A DNA stretch of 64,000 nucleotides from Pontibacter amylolyticus (lineage in GTDB: Bacteria > Bacteroidota > Bacteroidia > Cytophagales > Hymenobacteraceae): assembly GCF_014638845.1 (NCBI RefSeq), contig NZ_BMFP01000009.1:1-64000 (forward strand). Direction: 5' to 3'. Position 1 is the stretch's first letter; the number at the start of each line of letters is the position of its first letter. Position numbers and translations under genes: made by a program. This document shows positions 1 to 9,562 of this stretch, one piece after another. Under the pieces are notes generated by a model. It was not told the origin of the DNA, ran no database searches, and worked only from the letters and a program-made list of their open reading frames with translations.

Positions 1-60
1 TATAGGTATAGGTATAGGTATAGGTATAGGTATAGGTATAGGTATAGGTATAGGTATAGG
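1..60. repeat. TATAGG hexamer tandem array
   Basis: Ten perfect head-to-tail copies of TATAGG fill the first 60 bases, and the array probably continues beyond the window edge. It lies just past the 3' end of the minus-strand sirtuin gene. The same unit forms a second array at 29788-29843. The unit contains GGTATA, the word over-represented throughout the window. Function is unknown; slipped-strand expansion of the common word is the simplest origin. Confidence 0.95.
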
Positions 61-68
61 GCGGGACC

Positions 69-767
69 TTACAGGTATTTCTCGAATAGCAGTGATTTAA
101 CCTTTTCCATACCGGTACTGGCCTTTTCTTCGAAGAGGTGCAAGTTGGGGCGTGGGCGCACATAGGGGAGGTTGGGGTCCACCACCAGAACAGGGGCTTC
201 GTCAGGCACCAGGTCTACCAGTCCGGCGGCGGGGTATACGACCAGTGAGGTTCCTACCACCAGAAAGATATCGGCACGCATAGTTTCCTCCATCGCCTGT
301 TCCATCAGGGGCACGGGCTCTCCGAACCACACAATGTTAGGCCGCAGCTGTGACCCACGCGCGCATTTGTCGCCCAGGTTCAACTGCCAGCCTTCTATCG
401 GGTAGATCAATTTCGGATCAAGGGTACTGCGGCTTTCAAACAGTTTTCCGTGCAGGTGAATGACTTTGGTGGAGCCAGCGCGCTCGTGGAGGTCGTCCAC
501 GTTTTGCGTGATGATCTTCACATCAAAGTCCTGCTCCAACTCAGCCAGAATCTTGTGACCGGCATTGGGCTGCACGCTATGCGCATTCTTGCGGCGCTGG
601 TTATAAAAGTCCAGCACGAGTTCCGGGTTTTTGCGCCATCCCTGTGGAGAGGCCACTTCCATCACATCGTGGCCTTCCCAAAGACCGTTCGCGTCGCGGA
701 AGGTGGCAATGCCGCTTTCTGCGCTTATACCTGCTCCCGAGAGCACCACGAGTTTTTTCTTGGCCAT
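69..767 (-). CDS. cobB: SIR2-family NAD-dependent protein deacylase
   Basis: This is a 232-residue sirtuin that would remove acyl groups from protein lysines with NAD+. Visible motifs are the NAD-binding GAGISAESGIATFRD near residues 11-25, TQNVDDLHERAG around residue 88 and the catalytic His106 in HLHG. Tyr55 and Arg58 fit the YxxR signature of class III sirtuins such as E. coli CobB and SIRT5, which prefer succinyl, malonyl or glutaryl groups. The four zinc-binding cysteines of CobB are not present; only Cys135 remains. The core is otherwise full length, so a zinc-independent fold is likely. The start gives MAKKK followed directly by the first beta strand. It is transcribed away from topA's 3' side and ends beside the hexamer array. 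Confidence 0.9.
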   Translation of the reverse strand: MAKKKLVVLSGAGISAESGIATFRDANGLWEGHDVMEVASPQGWRKNPELVLDFYNQRRKNAHSVQPNAGHKILAELEQDFDVKIITQNVDDLHERAGSTKVIHLHGKLFESRSTLDPKLIYPIEGWQLNLGDKCARGSQLRPNIVWFGEPVPLMEQAMEETMRADIFLVVGTSLVVYPAAGLVDLVPDEAPVLVVDPNLPYVRPRPNLHLFEEKASTGMEKVKSLLFEKYL

Positions 768-881
768 TTGGATTTAAAGTGGTTTGTTCATTTTTACTGG
801 CTATGATATGATCAGGTTTAATCCGCTTGCTGCCACGAACGAAGCTGATACCTATACCTATACTTGTGGGTGTAACAAAAA

Positions 882-907
882 GAAGCCGCTCGGTTTGGAG
901 CGGCTTC
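882..907 (-). terminator. Intrinsic terminator of topA
   Basis: A perfect 10-bp stem, GAAGCCGCTC (882-891) with GAGCGGCTTC (898-907), has a 6-base loop. On the minus strand it is followed by a T run. It lies 8 bases beyond the topA stop codon. Confidence 0.85.
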
Positions 908-914
908 CTATAAA

Positions 915-3347
915 TTACTTCTTCTTTGGTGCGGAAGCTTTTTTGGCTGCCGGCTTCTTAGCTGCTGGCTTTTTCGCCGGAGCTTTTTTAGTAGCCAGTT
1001 TTTTTTCGGCTGTGGCAGTTTCCGTCTTTTTCTTGAATCCGCCGCGACCTTTCTTTTCCGGTGTCTGCTCGGCCAGATCCAGGCATTCCTGCAGGGTCAG
1101 CTCAGCGGGCTCTTTGCCTTTCGGGATCTTCACGTTCTTTTTGCCCACCACAATGTAGGGACCATACCTGCCGTTGAGCACCTGCACCTCCGGATTCTCC
1201 GGGAACGCTTTGATCAGTTTTTCTGCATCTGCCTTGCGTTTGGCTTCGATCAGGGAAATTGCCTCCTCAGCCGTCACCGTCATCGGGTCCATTGTCTTTG
1301 GCAGGGAATAAAACTTGCTGGCATGGCTAATGTAAGGACCGAAGCGACCGATGGCGGCCTTCATCTCCTTCTCTTCATACACACCCACTATGCGAGGCAG
1401 TTTAAACAGGTCCAGTGCATCCTCCAGTGTCAGGCTCTCGAGGAACTGGCCTTTGCGCAAACTGGCGTAGACTGGCTTTTCGCCAGTTTCTGTATTTTCT
1501 TCACCCAGCTGCACATAAGGGCCAAAACGACCCAGCTTTGCGATGATCTGCTGGCCAGATACAGGGTCTATACCGATCACCCGTGCCCCGGAAACATCGG
1601 CACGGTTGATGTTTTCGCTGTTTTCGATGCGCTCATGGAATTTTCCATAAAAGTTCTCCATCATTTGCTCCCATTCCTGTAGCCCTTGAGCGATCTCGTC
1701 AAACTCGGCCTCTACGCGGGCCGTGAAAGAGTAGTCGATTACGTTAGGAAAATGCTCAACCAGGAAGTCATTCACCACCATGGCGGTATCGGTAGGGAAG
1801 AGTTTATTTTTCTCGGCACCCGTTATCTCTGTTTTGGTCTGGGAGGTGATCTGGTCGCTTTTCAGGGTCAGCACGTTGAATTTGCGCTCTTTCCCTTCGC
1901 GGCTGTCTTTCTCCACGTACCCACGCTTCTGGATCGTTGAGATGGTAGGGGCGTAGGTCGACGGTCTGCCGATCCCCATTTCCTCCAGCTTTTTCACCAG
2001 GCTGGCCTCCGTATACCTTGGGGCAGGGCGGGAGTAGCGCTGTGTCGCCTGCATCTGGCGCAAGCCAAGCGTCTGGCCAATGCTCAAGGGCGGCAACATG
2101 CCTTTCACATCCTCGTCACCGCCTTCTTCATCGTCCTTCGACTCGATGTATACCTTCAGGAAACCTTCGAACTTAATCACCTCGCCAGTAGCCACCAGTT
2201 TGTCCGGTTGCGTGGAAATATCAATGGTCGCGGTTGTTTTCTCTATTTCGGCGTCCGCCATCTGGGAGGCGATCGCCCGCTTCCAGATCAGCTCGTACAG
2301 GCGCTGTTCGTTGCGGTCGGTGCTGGCAGTCAGTTGCGAGAAATCGGTTGGGCGAATGGCCTCGTGCGCTTCCTGTGCTCCCGATGATTTGGTTTTGAAG
2401 CGGCGCGTCTTCACGAACTTCTCCCCAAAGGAATTGCGGATGGCGTTGGAAGCACCCTGTATCGCTTCGTCGGAAAGGTTGAGGGAGTCTGTACGCATGT
2501 ATGAGATCTTACCGGCCTCGTACAGGCGCTGTGCTACCGTCATGGTCTGCGCTACAGAGAAGTACAGCTTGCGGCTGGCCTCCTGCTGCAGGGTGGAGGT
2601 GGTAAAAGGAGGAGCGGGGCTACGCTTGAGCGGCTTGGTCTCGAGGTTGCCGATGGTATAGCTTGCCCCGATGCAGCGCTGCAGAAAAGCCTGCGCCTCT
2701 TCTTCCGTCTTGAATTTTGTCGGCAGTTCGGCTTCCAGGGTCTTGCCCTGCACATCGAACTGGGCTGTGATCCGGAAAGTCGGCTCAGCGTTGAATTTCT
2801 CAATCTCTCGCTCGCGCTCCACCACCAGACGCACCGCTACGGATTGCACACGTCCGGCGGACAGACCGGTTTTGATCTTCTTCCAGAGTACCGGCGAGAG
2901 CTCAAAACCTACCAGGCGATCGAGCACCCGGCGGGCTTGCTGTGCGTTCACCAAATCCATGTCGATCCCACGCGGAGAGCTGATGGCGTTCAGGATGGCA
3001 TTTTTGGTGATCTCCCGGAAAACAATGCGGCGTGTTTTGGCTACATTCAGGTCGAGGGCCTCGGTCAGGTGCCAGGAAATGGCTTCTCCTTCGCGGTCAT
3101 CGTCCGATGCGAGCCACACGGTTTCGGCTTCCTTAGCCAGTTTCTTTAACTGTGATACTATTTCCTTTTTGTCGCTCGATATCACATAAGTCGGTTTAAA
3201 CTTATTTTTGATATCGATGGCGTTGTTGTCTTTAGGCAGGTCCCGCACATGGCCGAAACTCGATTTCACCACAAAATCTTTTCCCAGGTATCCTTCAATC
3301 GTTTTGGCCTTGGCCGGTGACTCGACTATGACTAAATTTTTTATCAT
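915..3347 (-). CDS. topA: DNA topoisomerase I (type IA)
   Basis: An 810-residue type IA topoisomerase that relaxes negative supercoils. The TOPRIM domain is at the N-terminus (VIVESPAKAKTIEGYLG with Glu9, and SDDDREGEAISWH around residues 81-93). The catalytic Tyr283 lies in GKISYMRTDS. The C-terminal part carries three topoisomerase C-terminal repeats with the signature GRFGPY or GRYGPY, instead of Cys4 zinc fingers. The last 45 or so residues are a Lys/Ala/Pro-rich tail resembling histone H1 tails, likely an extra DNA-binding extension. Length is close to other Bacteroidota TopA proteins. A terminator follows directly. The divergent gene sixA lies 168 bp upstream. Confidence 0.97.
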   Translation of the reverse strand: MIKNLVIVESPAKAKTIEGYLGKDFVVKSSFGHVRDLPKDNNAIDIKNKFKPTYVISSDKKEIVSQLKKLAKEAETVWLASDDDREGEAISWHLTEALDLNVAKTRRIVFREITKNAILNAISSPRGIDMDLVNAQQARRVLDRLVGFELSPVLWKKIKTGLSAGRVQSVAVRLVVEREREIEKFNAEPTFRITAQFDVQGKTLEAELPTKFKTEEEAQAFLQRCIGASYTIGNLETKPLKRSPAPPFTTSTLQQEASRKLYFSVAQTMTVAQRLYEAGKISYMRTDSLNLSDEAIQGASNAIRNSFGEKFVKTRRFKTKSSGAQEAHEAIRPTDFSQLTASTDRNEQRLYELIWKRAIASQMADAEIEKTTATIDISTQPDKLVATGEVIKFEGFLKVYIESKDDEEGGDEDVKGMLPPLSIGQTLGLRQMQATQRYSRPAPRYTEASLVKKLEEMGIGRPSTYAPTISTIQKRGYVEKDSREGKERKFNVLTLKSDQITSQTKTEITGAEKNKLFPTDTAMVVNDFLVEHFPNVIDYSFTARVEAEFDEIAQGLQEWEQMMENFYGKFHERIENSENINRADVSGARVIGIDPVSGQQIIAKLGRFGPYVQLGEENTETGEKPVYASLRKGQFLESLTLEDALDLFKLPRIVGVYEEKEMKAAIGRFGPYISHASKFYSLPKTMDPMTVTAEEAISLIEAKRKADAEKLIKAFPENPEVQVLNGRYGPYIVVGKKNVKIPKGKEPAELTLQECLDLAEQTPEKKGRGGFKKKTETATAEKKLATKKAPAKKPAAKKPAAKKASAPKKK

Positions 3348-3402
3348 CCTTTATAATTAGGGGCAATTCGTTTGAATTTTGCCCAAAGTTCAAATTTTTT
3401 TT

Positions 3403-3410
3403 CAAACATA
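3403..3410 (-). promoter_or_regulatory. Candidate -7 element for topA
   Basis: Read on the minus strand, the octamer is TATGTTTG, a full match to the Bacteroidota -7 consensus TAnnTTTG, about 56 bases before the topA start. I do not see a convincing -33 TTTG at the right distance, so this is tentative. Confidence 0.35.
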
Positions 3411-3515
3411 TACAACCTGAAATTGATAACATAGGTTTAACATGCCAACATTGTCTTCACGAAAAGGCTGTTTTTAGTAGCTTAAACTATCTATACGGAC
3501 CACTTTTATATTTAT

Positions 3516-4004
3516 ATGCAACGATTGTTAGTCATTTGCCGGCACGCTGAGCCAAATGATCCTTTCCCGCTCCAGCCTGACTTTGAACGGGAACTTACTA
3601 AAAATGGGCAACACCAGGCACGTCTCACCGGCAAATGGCTCCGTGATACGTTCCAGAAAGTTGACTCTATTTTGAGCAGCCCGGCCCCCAGAGCCGGTTT
3701 AACGGCCAGGCTGGTAGCTCAGAAACTTTATTTTGACGAAGAGCGGATCGAGTACGTGCCTGACTTTTACAATGCACGTGAAAGTGTGCTCGTCAACATA
3801 CTGGCTAAACTCCCTGACAATGTCACACGGGTACTGGTGGTGGGGCACAACCCGGGTATAACGAGTCTGTCGCGCACCCTGACAGGCGAGCACGTTGGTT
3901 ACCTGGAGCCGTCAGGGGCTTATGCCATTAAGCTGGAACTTGCCACCTGGAAGGAGTTGCATGTAACTAGTGGGAAGCTGGAGGCGGAGTTCACACAACC
4001 ATAA
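3516..4004 (+). CDS. sixA: SixA-like histidine phosphatase
   Basis: A 162-residue protein of the histidine phosphatase branch. The catalytic RHAE motif is near residue 10 (ICRHAEPND), the second Arg region is in LSSPAPRAGLTA, and the second catalytic His is in VVGHNPGITSLS. SixA proteins dephosphorylate phosphohistidine on proteins such as HPt domains or PTS NPr. It lies immediately upstream of the chemosensory cluster that contains a CheA HPt domain. A functional link is possible, but 98 bp and a likely promoter separate them. The family call is firm; the substrate is not known. Confidence 0.85.
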   Translation: MQRLLVICRHAEPNDPFPLQPDFERELTKNGQHQARLTGKWLRDTFQKVDSILSSPAPRAGLTARLVAQKLYFDEERIEYVPDFYNARESVLVNILAKLPDNVTRVLVVGHNPGITSLSRTLTGEHVGYLEPSGAYAIKLELATWKELHVTSGKLEAEFTQP

Positions 4005-4102
4005 TCCCGGAACTGCCCCTGGTGACATTATTTGTCAATTTTTTTTAATAGCTTTAAACACTCTTATCTTTTTGCACCTATACCTGATCATCATAAAGCT
4101 GG

Positions 4103-4849
4103 ATGAAAACCAAAATAGTAGCCGTTATTAACCAAAAAGGCGGCACAGGCAAAACGACCACCACCATCAACCTGGGCAGCGCCTTAAGCAAACAGGGGCA
4201 CAAAGTCCTGCTGGTTGATCTCGACCCGCAAAGTAACTTATCGTACAGCCTGGCTGTTTCCTCGCCTGACCAGACGCTGGCCGAAGCCTTTTTAGGGACC
4301 CAGAACATAAAAGATATCCTGATCGAAAAAGACGGCCTTTGGGTAGCTCCGGGCTCCAACGAACTGGTGGATGTGGAGATATCGCTTGTATCGCAGCCGG
4401 ACCGGGAACAGTTCCTGAAAACCATGCTGCAGCAGGTCAAAGGCTTTGATTATGTGCTGATTGACTGTCCACCTTCGCTCTCCGTCCTGACCCTTAATGC
4501 GCTGACGGCAGCGCAGGAGGTGCTTATACCTTTACAGATGGAGGTGCTGACCCTGCAGGGCCTGGACCAGATTATGCAAACGATCGCGAAAGTAAAAAAA
4601 GCCTTTAACCCGAAACTTAAAATTAAGGGAATCGTAGTGGTCATGTTTGATGTGCGTCGCAAGCTGAGTCAGGAAGTGCTTGCCTACCTGCAGGAGAACG
4701 TGAAAGAGAAGATTTTCGACAGCCAGATCAGGCTGAATGTGAAGCTGGCCGAAGCACCCTCCTTTGGAAAAAGCGTGCTGGATTACGACAGCTCCTCTAA
4801 CGGGGCGAAAGATTACGCCGCACTCGCCGCCGAATTCAGTCAAGCATAA
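4103..4849 (+). CDS. ParA/Soj-family ATPase of the chemosensory cluster
   Basis: A 248-residue ParA-type P-loop ATPase. The deviant Walker A motif KGGTGKTTTT spans residues 12-21, with signature Lys12 and Lys17. Walker A' is in LLVDLDPQSN and Walker B in YVLIDCPPSLS. No parB or parS-like gene follows; the next genes are a soluble receptor and che genes. ParA homologues encoded in chemotaxis operons (PpfA of Rhodobacter, ParC of Vibrio) position and segregate chemosensory arrays, so the same role is inferred here. It lacks an N-terminal DNA-binding extension, as expected for small ParA proteins that bind the nucleoid directly. Confidence 0.88.
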   Translation: MKTKIVAVINQKGGTGKTTTTINLGSALSKQGHKVLLVDLDPQSNLSYSLAVSSPDQTLAEAFLGTQNIKDILIEKDGLWVAPGSNELVDVEISLVSQPDREQFLKTMLQQVKGFDYVLIDCPPSLSVLTLNALTAAQEVLIPLQMEVLTLQGLDQIMQTIAKVKKAFNPKLKIKGIVVVMFDVRRKLSQEVLAYLQENVKEKIFDSQIRLNVKLAEAPSFGKSVLDYDSSSNGAKDYAALAAEFSQA

Positions 4850-4875
4850 CAGGAGATTGCAGAAAATCGCAATTT

Positions 4876-4905
4876 TTTGAGTAAATTGCAGTAACATTCC
4901 CTTTG
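4876..4905 (+). promoter_or_regulatory. Candidate promoter of the poly-HAMP receptor gene
   Basis: TTTG (4876-4879) is followed after 18 bases by TCCCTTTG (4898-4905), one mismatch from the Bacteroidota pair TTTG / TAnnTTTG. A start of transcription near 4911 would give a leader of about 70 bases before the receptor ATG. This suggests the receptor-to-cheC genes can be transcribed independently of the ParA gene. Confidence 0.4.
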
Positions 4906-4982
4906 TACTGTTCAGCCGGTCAGCTAAAACTGATGCTGACGAAGGGCCGAGCAGTTAACAAACCCCATACAACCCTAAACAT

Positions 4983-7900
4983 ATGGCCTTAGGTAAAAAT
5001 TTGAAGCTGAGCAAAGACAAGCTCATCAGTGACGTAGAAACCAGCCAACCAGAGAAAGCGACTCCTTCGCGCGCAAAAGCGAAACAGCAGATGCCAGCTG
5101 CCACTACGACTGTGGACGAGAGACAGGAGACGCCTCCAGCAAAACAGGAAAGCGCAAATTCCACTGCTCCGGCAGGCAGAGTTGATGCCCCGGATGCCGC
5201 TGCCAGAAAAGAAACGGGCACCAGCACGATTGCAGTTAAGAGCGCTCCTAACGGAAAGCAGAGCCGCAAACAGGTGCTACCCTCTAGCCCGGAATACATA
5301 AGCGAACAGCTAAACAAAGTGCTTTATGCCCTCGATGCCTTCAAGAAAGGAGATATCTCGGTGCGACTAACCAAACAGAACGACGACATTTTCGCCGAGA
5401 TTGCCGAAGCCTACAACTCGATGGTGGAAATGATCGGTGGTGTAGGTGGTGAGGTGTCGCGTATCTCGAAAGTGGCCGGTGTGGAGGGTAACCTGAAAGC
5501 CCGTGCCTCGGCCGAGAATGCTTCCGGTTTCTGGAAGGACATGATCAACAACATCAACGGCCTGGTGGACTCCATCGCGGTTCCAGTACTTGAAGTGGGT
5601 AAAGTACTGAAGAACATCTCGCGTGGTAACCTGGACGAAACATTCCAGATCCCTGTATCGGGTGACTTCAAGGTCATGGCCGAAACCATCAACCGCACGA
5701 TCGACAACCTGAACCTGTTTGCAGGTGAAGTAACACGTGTGGCGCTAGAGGTGGGTACCGAGGGTAAACTGGGTGGCCAGGCATCGGTGCCAAACGTGGC
5801 CGGTGTATGGAAAGACCTTACCGATAATGTAAATACGATGGCCAGCAACCTGACCTCGCAAATGCGTGACATCTCGAATGTGGCGACTGCGGTGGCGAAA
5901 GGTAACCTGGCCCAGAAAATATCAGTGGATGTGCGCGGTGAGTTTGCCCAGCTGAAGGACAACATGAACCAGATGGTGGACTCCCTCAACATCTTCGCTG
6001 ACGAAGTGACGCGTGTGGCACGTGAGGTAGGAACGGAAGGACGCCTCGGTGGCCAGGCCAAAGTGCCGAATGTAGGCGGTGTATGGAAAGATCTCACTGA
6101 CAACGTGAACACCATGGCAAGCAACCTGACCTCTCAGATGCGCGACATTGCCAACGTATCCACGGCGGTAGCGAAAGGCGACCTGACACAGAAGATCACG
6201 GTGAATGTGCGTGGTGAGATGGCTGAGTTGAAAGACATCATCAACCAGATGGTGGACTCGCTCAACATATTTGCCGGTGAGGTAACAAGGGTTGCCCGTG
6301 AAGTGGGTACCGAGGGTAAACTGGGCGGACAGGCAGCTGTACCAAATGTAGAAGGCACCTGGAAAGAACTCACTGACAACGTGAACCTGATGGCCGGCAA
6401 CCTGACCCTTCAGGTACGCGACATTGCTGAAGTAGCGACTGCGGTGGCGAAAGGTGACCTGACTCAGAAAGTGTCTGTAGACGTGAAAGGGGAGTTGGGT
6501 GATTTGAAGGATATCCTGAATGAAATGGTGGACCGACTGAATGTGTTTGGCGCGGAAGTAACGCGTGTGGCACGTGAGGTAGGTACAGAAGGTATACTGG
6601 GCGGACAAGCCGACGTGCCGAACGTGGCGGGTATCTGGAAAGAGCTCACCGACAACGTGAACTACATGGCCTCCAACCTGACGCTGCAAGTGCGTGACAT
6701 TGCCAATGTGGCAACCGCCGTAGCGAAAGGTGACCTGAGCCAGAAGATCACGGTAAATGTGAAAGGCGAATTGGCCGATCTGAAGGAAAACCTGAACCAG
6801 ATGGTGGACTCGCTCAACATCTTCGCTGACGAAGTGACGAGAGTGGCCCGCGAAGTGGGTACGGAAGGACGCCTGGGTGGCCAGGCTTCCGTGCCAAATG
6901 TTGGTGGGGTATGGAAGGACCTCACCGACAACGTGAACACCATGGCCTCCAACCTGACCCTGCAGGTACGCGACATAGCCAACGTAGCGACTGCGGTGGC
7001 GAAGGGCGATCTGGCGCAGAAAGTGTCTGTGGATGTGAAAGGTGAATTGGGCGAGTTGAAGGAAAATATCAACCGCATGGTGGACTCCCTGAACATCTTT
7101 GCCGGTGAAGTAACCCGTGTGGCCCTTGAAGTGGGTACCGAAGGTAAGCTCGGCGGCCAAGCCACTGTACCGAATGTGGGCGGAGTTTGGAAAGACCTAA
7201 CGGATAATGTAAATACCATGGCCTCTAACCTGACTACACAGGTGCGAGGTATAGCCAAAGTAGCAACTGCCGTGGCGAAGGGTGACCTGAGCCAGAAGAT
7301 CACGGTGGAAGCGCGTGGCGAACTTCTTGACCTGAAAGAGAACCTGAACCAAATGGTGGATTCTCTTAACGTATTTGGTGATGAGGTAACGCGTGTAGCC
7401 CGTGAAGTGGGTACCGAAGGTAAACTGGGCGGACAGGCCAATGTGCCGAACGTAGCGGGAACCTGGAAGGACCTGACGGACAACGTAAACTACATGGCTT
7501 CTAACCTGACATCTCAGGTGCGTGATATTGCCAAGGTAGCGACTGCGGTAGCGAAAGGTGACCTGAGTCAGAAGATCACGGTGGAAGCCCGCGGTGAGAT
7601 TTTGGATCTGAAGGAGAACCTGAACCAGATGGTGGACTCGCTCAACATCTTCGCTGACGAAGTGACAAGAGTGGCCCGCGAGGTAGGTACAGAAGGACGC
7701 CTGGGTGGCCAGGCCAACGTACCGAAAGTACGTGGCACCTGGAAGGAGCTGACCGACAACGTGAACACCATGGCCTCCAACCTGACGCTGCAGGTACGCG
7801 ACATTGCCAAAGTTGCCACCGCGGTAGCGAAAGGCGACCTGACGCAGAAAGTGTCTGTGGATGTGAAGGGTGAGCTGAATGAGCTGAAGGAAAACATGAA

Positions 7901-9548
7901 CCGCATGGTGGACTCGCTCAACGTATTCGCCGGTGAGGTAACCCGTGTGGCCCTGGAAGTGGGTACCGAAGGTAAACTGGGTGGCCAGGCCAACGTGCCA
8001 AACGTAGGCGGCACCTGGAAAGACCTGACTGACAATGTAAATACCATGGCCTCTAACCTGACCACGCAGGTACGAGGTATAGTACGCGTGGTAACGGCCG
8101 TATCAAAAGGTGACCTAACCCAGAAACTGACCCTCGAAGCAAGAGGAGAGGTGGCTGAGCTGGCTGACACGATCAACACGATGGTGGTTGACTTGAACCG
8201 CTTGGCGGGTGAGGTTAGCCGTGTGGCGAGAGTAGCGGGTGTGGAAGGGAAACTGACCGAACGCGCAACGCTGGCCGGTGTAGGCGGCAGCTGGAAAGAA
8301 CTGGTGGATACGCTAAACGACTTGCTGGAGTCCATTGTGACGCCGGTACTGGAAGTATCCCGCGTAGTGCGTGCCATTTCTGAGGGTGATCTGACCCAGA
8401 AAGTAGAGGCCCATACCGCTGGTGACATCCTGGACATGGCCAATGCCCTGAACCTGGCGGTTGATAACCTGAATGCCCTGTTGGGTGAGATCAATGACTC
8501 ATCGCTGGTAGTAGGAAGCTCTTCAGAAGAAATGGCTGACAAAGGTCTTGAAATGAACCGCGTAACACTCGATGTGGCACTTGCCATGCAGCAAATGGCG
8601 GAAGGTGCCCAGAATCAGGCCCTCAAGACGGACCAGGCCTTTAAGTTGATTGAGGAAATCATGAAAACCACGAAGGACACGGCAGCTCGTGCAGAGGTGG
8701 TGAACAAATCAGCCACACTGGGTGAGGAAACTTCTCAGCTGGGTCTGAAAACAGTGGCGGAAGTGGTGAAGAACATGGAAGAAATCTCCAGTTCAGCTTC
8801 GCTTACCTCTAAAACAATTGAAGTACTAAGCGCCCGTTCGCAGGAGATCTCCAAATCACTTGGAGTGATTACCGATATTGCCGCGCAGACAAACCTGCTT
8901 GCCCTGAACGCAGCCATTGAGGCAGCCCGTGCCGGTGAGGCAGGACGCGGATTCGCAGTAGTAGCCGAAGAGATTCGTAAACTGGCCGAGGGATCACGCA
9001 AATCTGCGAACGAGATCAATACGCTGGTAGAAGACGTGAAAAAAGATACCGCCTCTGCCGCAATGGCGATCTCGACCATGGAAGGACGTGTATTGAAAGG
9101 AAAGAATGCGACATTCGAAGCATCCGGCGCCTTCAAGAACATTGCCGCTTCCTCTGGTGAAACGCTTCGTTCGGCACAGGACATCCTGACAGCGACTGAA
9201 GTACAGAAATCTTCGATCGGAGACGTAGTGAAGTATGTGGAAGAAGTAGTAGCGATTGCCGAGCAAACGGCCTCCGGTACACAGCAGGTGGCAAGCACAG
9301 CCAAGCAGCTATCCGCTTCGATGCAGGAACTTACTTCGTCTTCGCAGAACCTGAATGACATCGCCGCGGACCTGCAGATCAGTATCTCCGCCTTCAAACT
9401 GGTGGACGGTAACCTGGTGTTCAACCACAGCCCGAATAATCGTCGTCTGGCTTCTATGCCTACCAAGCCGAAGCAAAAGCAGTTGGCAGGCAACTCCCGT
9501 CTGAGCTCTGTTAGTTCCAGAAATAAAAACAGCGAGGACAACAAATAA
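4983..9548 (+). CDS. Soluble poly-HAMP methyl-accepting chemotaxis receptor
   Basis: A 1521-residue receptor without any hydrophobic membrane segment or sensor domain. Residues 1-106 are a polar, low-complexity tail rich in Ala, Lys, Thr and Pro. Residues 107-1165 are a continuous string of about 23 HAMP-like units of about 46 residues, alternating two types: one with [14 protein letters not shown] sequence (12 copies) and one with [20 protein letters not shown] sequence (11 copies). Residues 1166-1480 form the MCP coiled-coil signalling domain, with the conserved hairpin tip around 1297-1335 ([20 protein letters not shown]). A short basic tail ends the protein. CheW follows 14 bp downstream. 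HAMP chains relay helix-packing signals, so the protein probably senses an intracellular cue or a bound partner. The receptor assignment is firm and the stimulus unknown. Confidence 0.93.
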   Translation: MALGKNLKLSKDKLISDVETSQPEKATPSRAKAKQQMPAATTTVDERQETPPAKQESANSTAPAGRVDAPDAAARKETGTSTIAVKSAPNGKQSRKQVLPSSPEYISEQLNKVLYALDAFKKGDISVRLTKQNDDIFAEIAEAYNSMVEMIGGVGGEVSRISKVAGVEGNLKARASAENASGFWKDMINNINGLVDSIAVPVLEVGKVLKNISRGNLDETFQIPVSGDFKVMAETINRTIDNLNLFAGEVTRVALEVGTEGKLGGQASVPNVAGVWKDLTDNVNTMASNLTSQMRDISNVATAVAKGNLAQKISVDVRGEFAQLKDNMNQMVDSLNIFADEVTRVAREVGTEGRLGGQAKVPNVGGVWKDLTDNVNTMASNLTSQMRDIANVSTAVAKGDLTQKITVNVRGEMAELKDIINQMVDSLNIFAGEVTRVAREVGTEGKLGGQAAVPNVEGTWKELTDNVNLMAGNLTLQVRDIAEVATAVAKGDLTQKVSVDVKGELGDLKDILNEMVDRLNVFGAEVTRVAREVGTEGILGGQADVPNVAGIWKELTDNVNYMASNLTLQVRDIANVATAVAKGDLSQKITVNVKGELADLKENLNQMVDSLNIFADEVTRVAREVGTEGRLGGQASVPNVGGVWKDLTDNVNTMASNLTLQVRDIANVATAVAKGDLAQKVSVDVKGELGELKENINRMVDSLNIFAGEVTRVALEVGTEGKLGGQATVPNVGGVWKDLTDNVNTMASNLTTQVRGIAKVATAVAKGDLSQKITVEARGELLDLKENLNQMVDSLNVFGDEVTRVAREVGTEGKLGGQANVPNVAGTWKDLTDNVNYMASNLTSQVRDIAKVATAVAKGDLSQKITVEARGEILDLKENLNQMVDSLNIFADEVTRVAREVGTEGRLGGQANVPKVRGTWKELTDNVNTMASNLTLQVRDIAKVATAVAKGDLTQKVSVDVKGELNELKENMNRMVDSLNVFAGEVTRVALEVGTEGKLGGQANVPNVGGTWKDLTDNVNTMASNLTTQVRGIVRVVTAVSKGDLTQKLTLEARGEVAELADTINTMVVDLNRLAGEVSRVARVAGVEGKLTERATLAGVGGSWKELVDTLNDLLESIVTPVLEVSRVVRAISEGDLTQKVEAHTAGDILDMANALNLAVDNLNALLGEINDSSLVVGSSSEEMADKGLEMNRVTLDVALAMQQMAEGAQNQALKTDQAFKLIEEIMKTTKDTAARAEVVNKSATLGEETSQLGLKTVAEVVKNMEEISSSASLTSKTIEVLSARSQEISKSLGVITDIAAQTNLLALNAAIEAARAGEAGRGFAVVAEEIRKLAEGSRKSANEINTLVEDVKKDTASAAMAISTMEGRVLKGKNATFEASGAFKNIAASSGETLRSAQDILTATEVQKSSIGDVVKYVEEVVAIAEQTASGTQQVASTAKQLSASMQELTSSSQNLNDIAADLQISISAFKLVDGNLVFNHSPNNRRLASMPTKPKQKQLAGNSRLSSVSSRNKNSEDNK
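5725..8090 (+). repeat. 276-bp tandem repeats within the poly-HAMP receptor gene
   Basis: The coding DNA repeats with a 276-bp (92-codon) period: the segment encoding [12 protein letters not shown] recurs near 5749, 6025, 6301, 6577, 6853 and onward to about 7960. Copies are close in DNA as well as protein sequence, with mostly synonymous differences. Such a structure is prone to expansion or contraction by recombination and may be mis-assembled from short reads. Confidence 0.92.
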
Positions 9549-9562
9549 ACCGTTCCGGACTG

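Noticed and set aside
4103..4849. ParA gene as a sign of a replication origin or plasmid
   Set aside because: No parB, parS cluster, dnaA or rep gene is nearby, and the gene is followed by chemosensory genes.
5725..8090. Regular repeats that could suggest a CRISPR array
   Set aside because: The repeats are coding HAMP units with no short direct repeat/spacer pattern and no cas genes nearby.
5411..8587. Several long minus-strand open frames opposite the poly-HAMP receptor gene (up to 412 codons)
   Set aside because: They are antisense shadows of the repeated coding sequence, without start signals or family motifs, and they repeat with the same 276-bp period.
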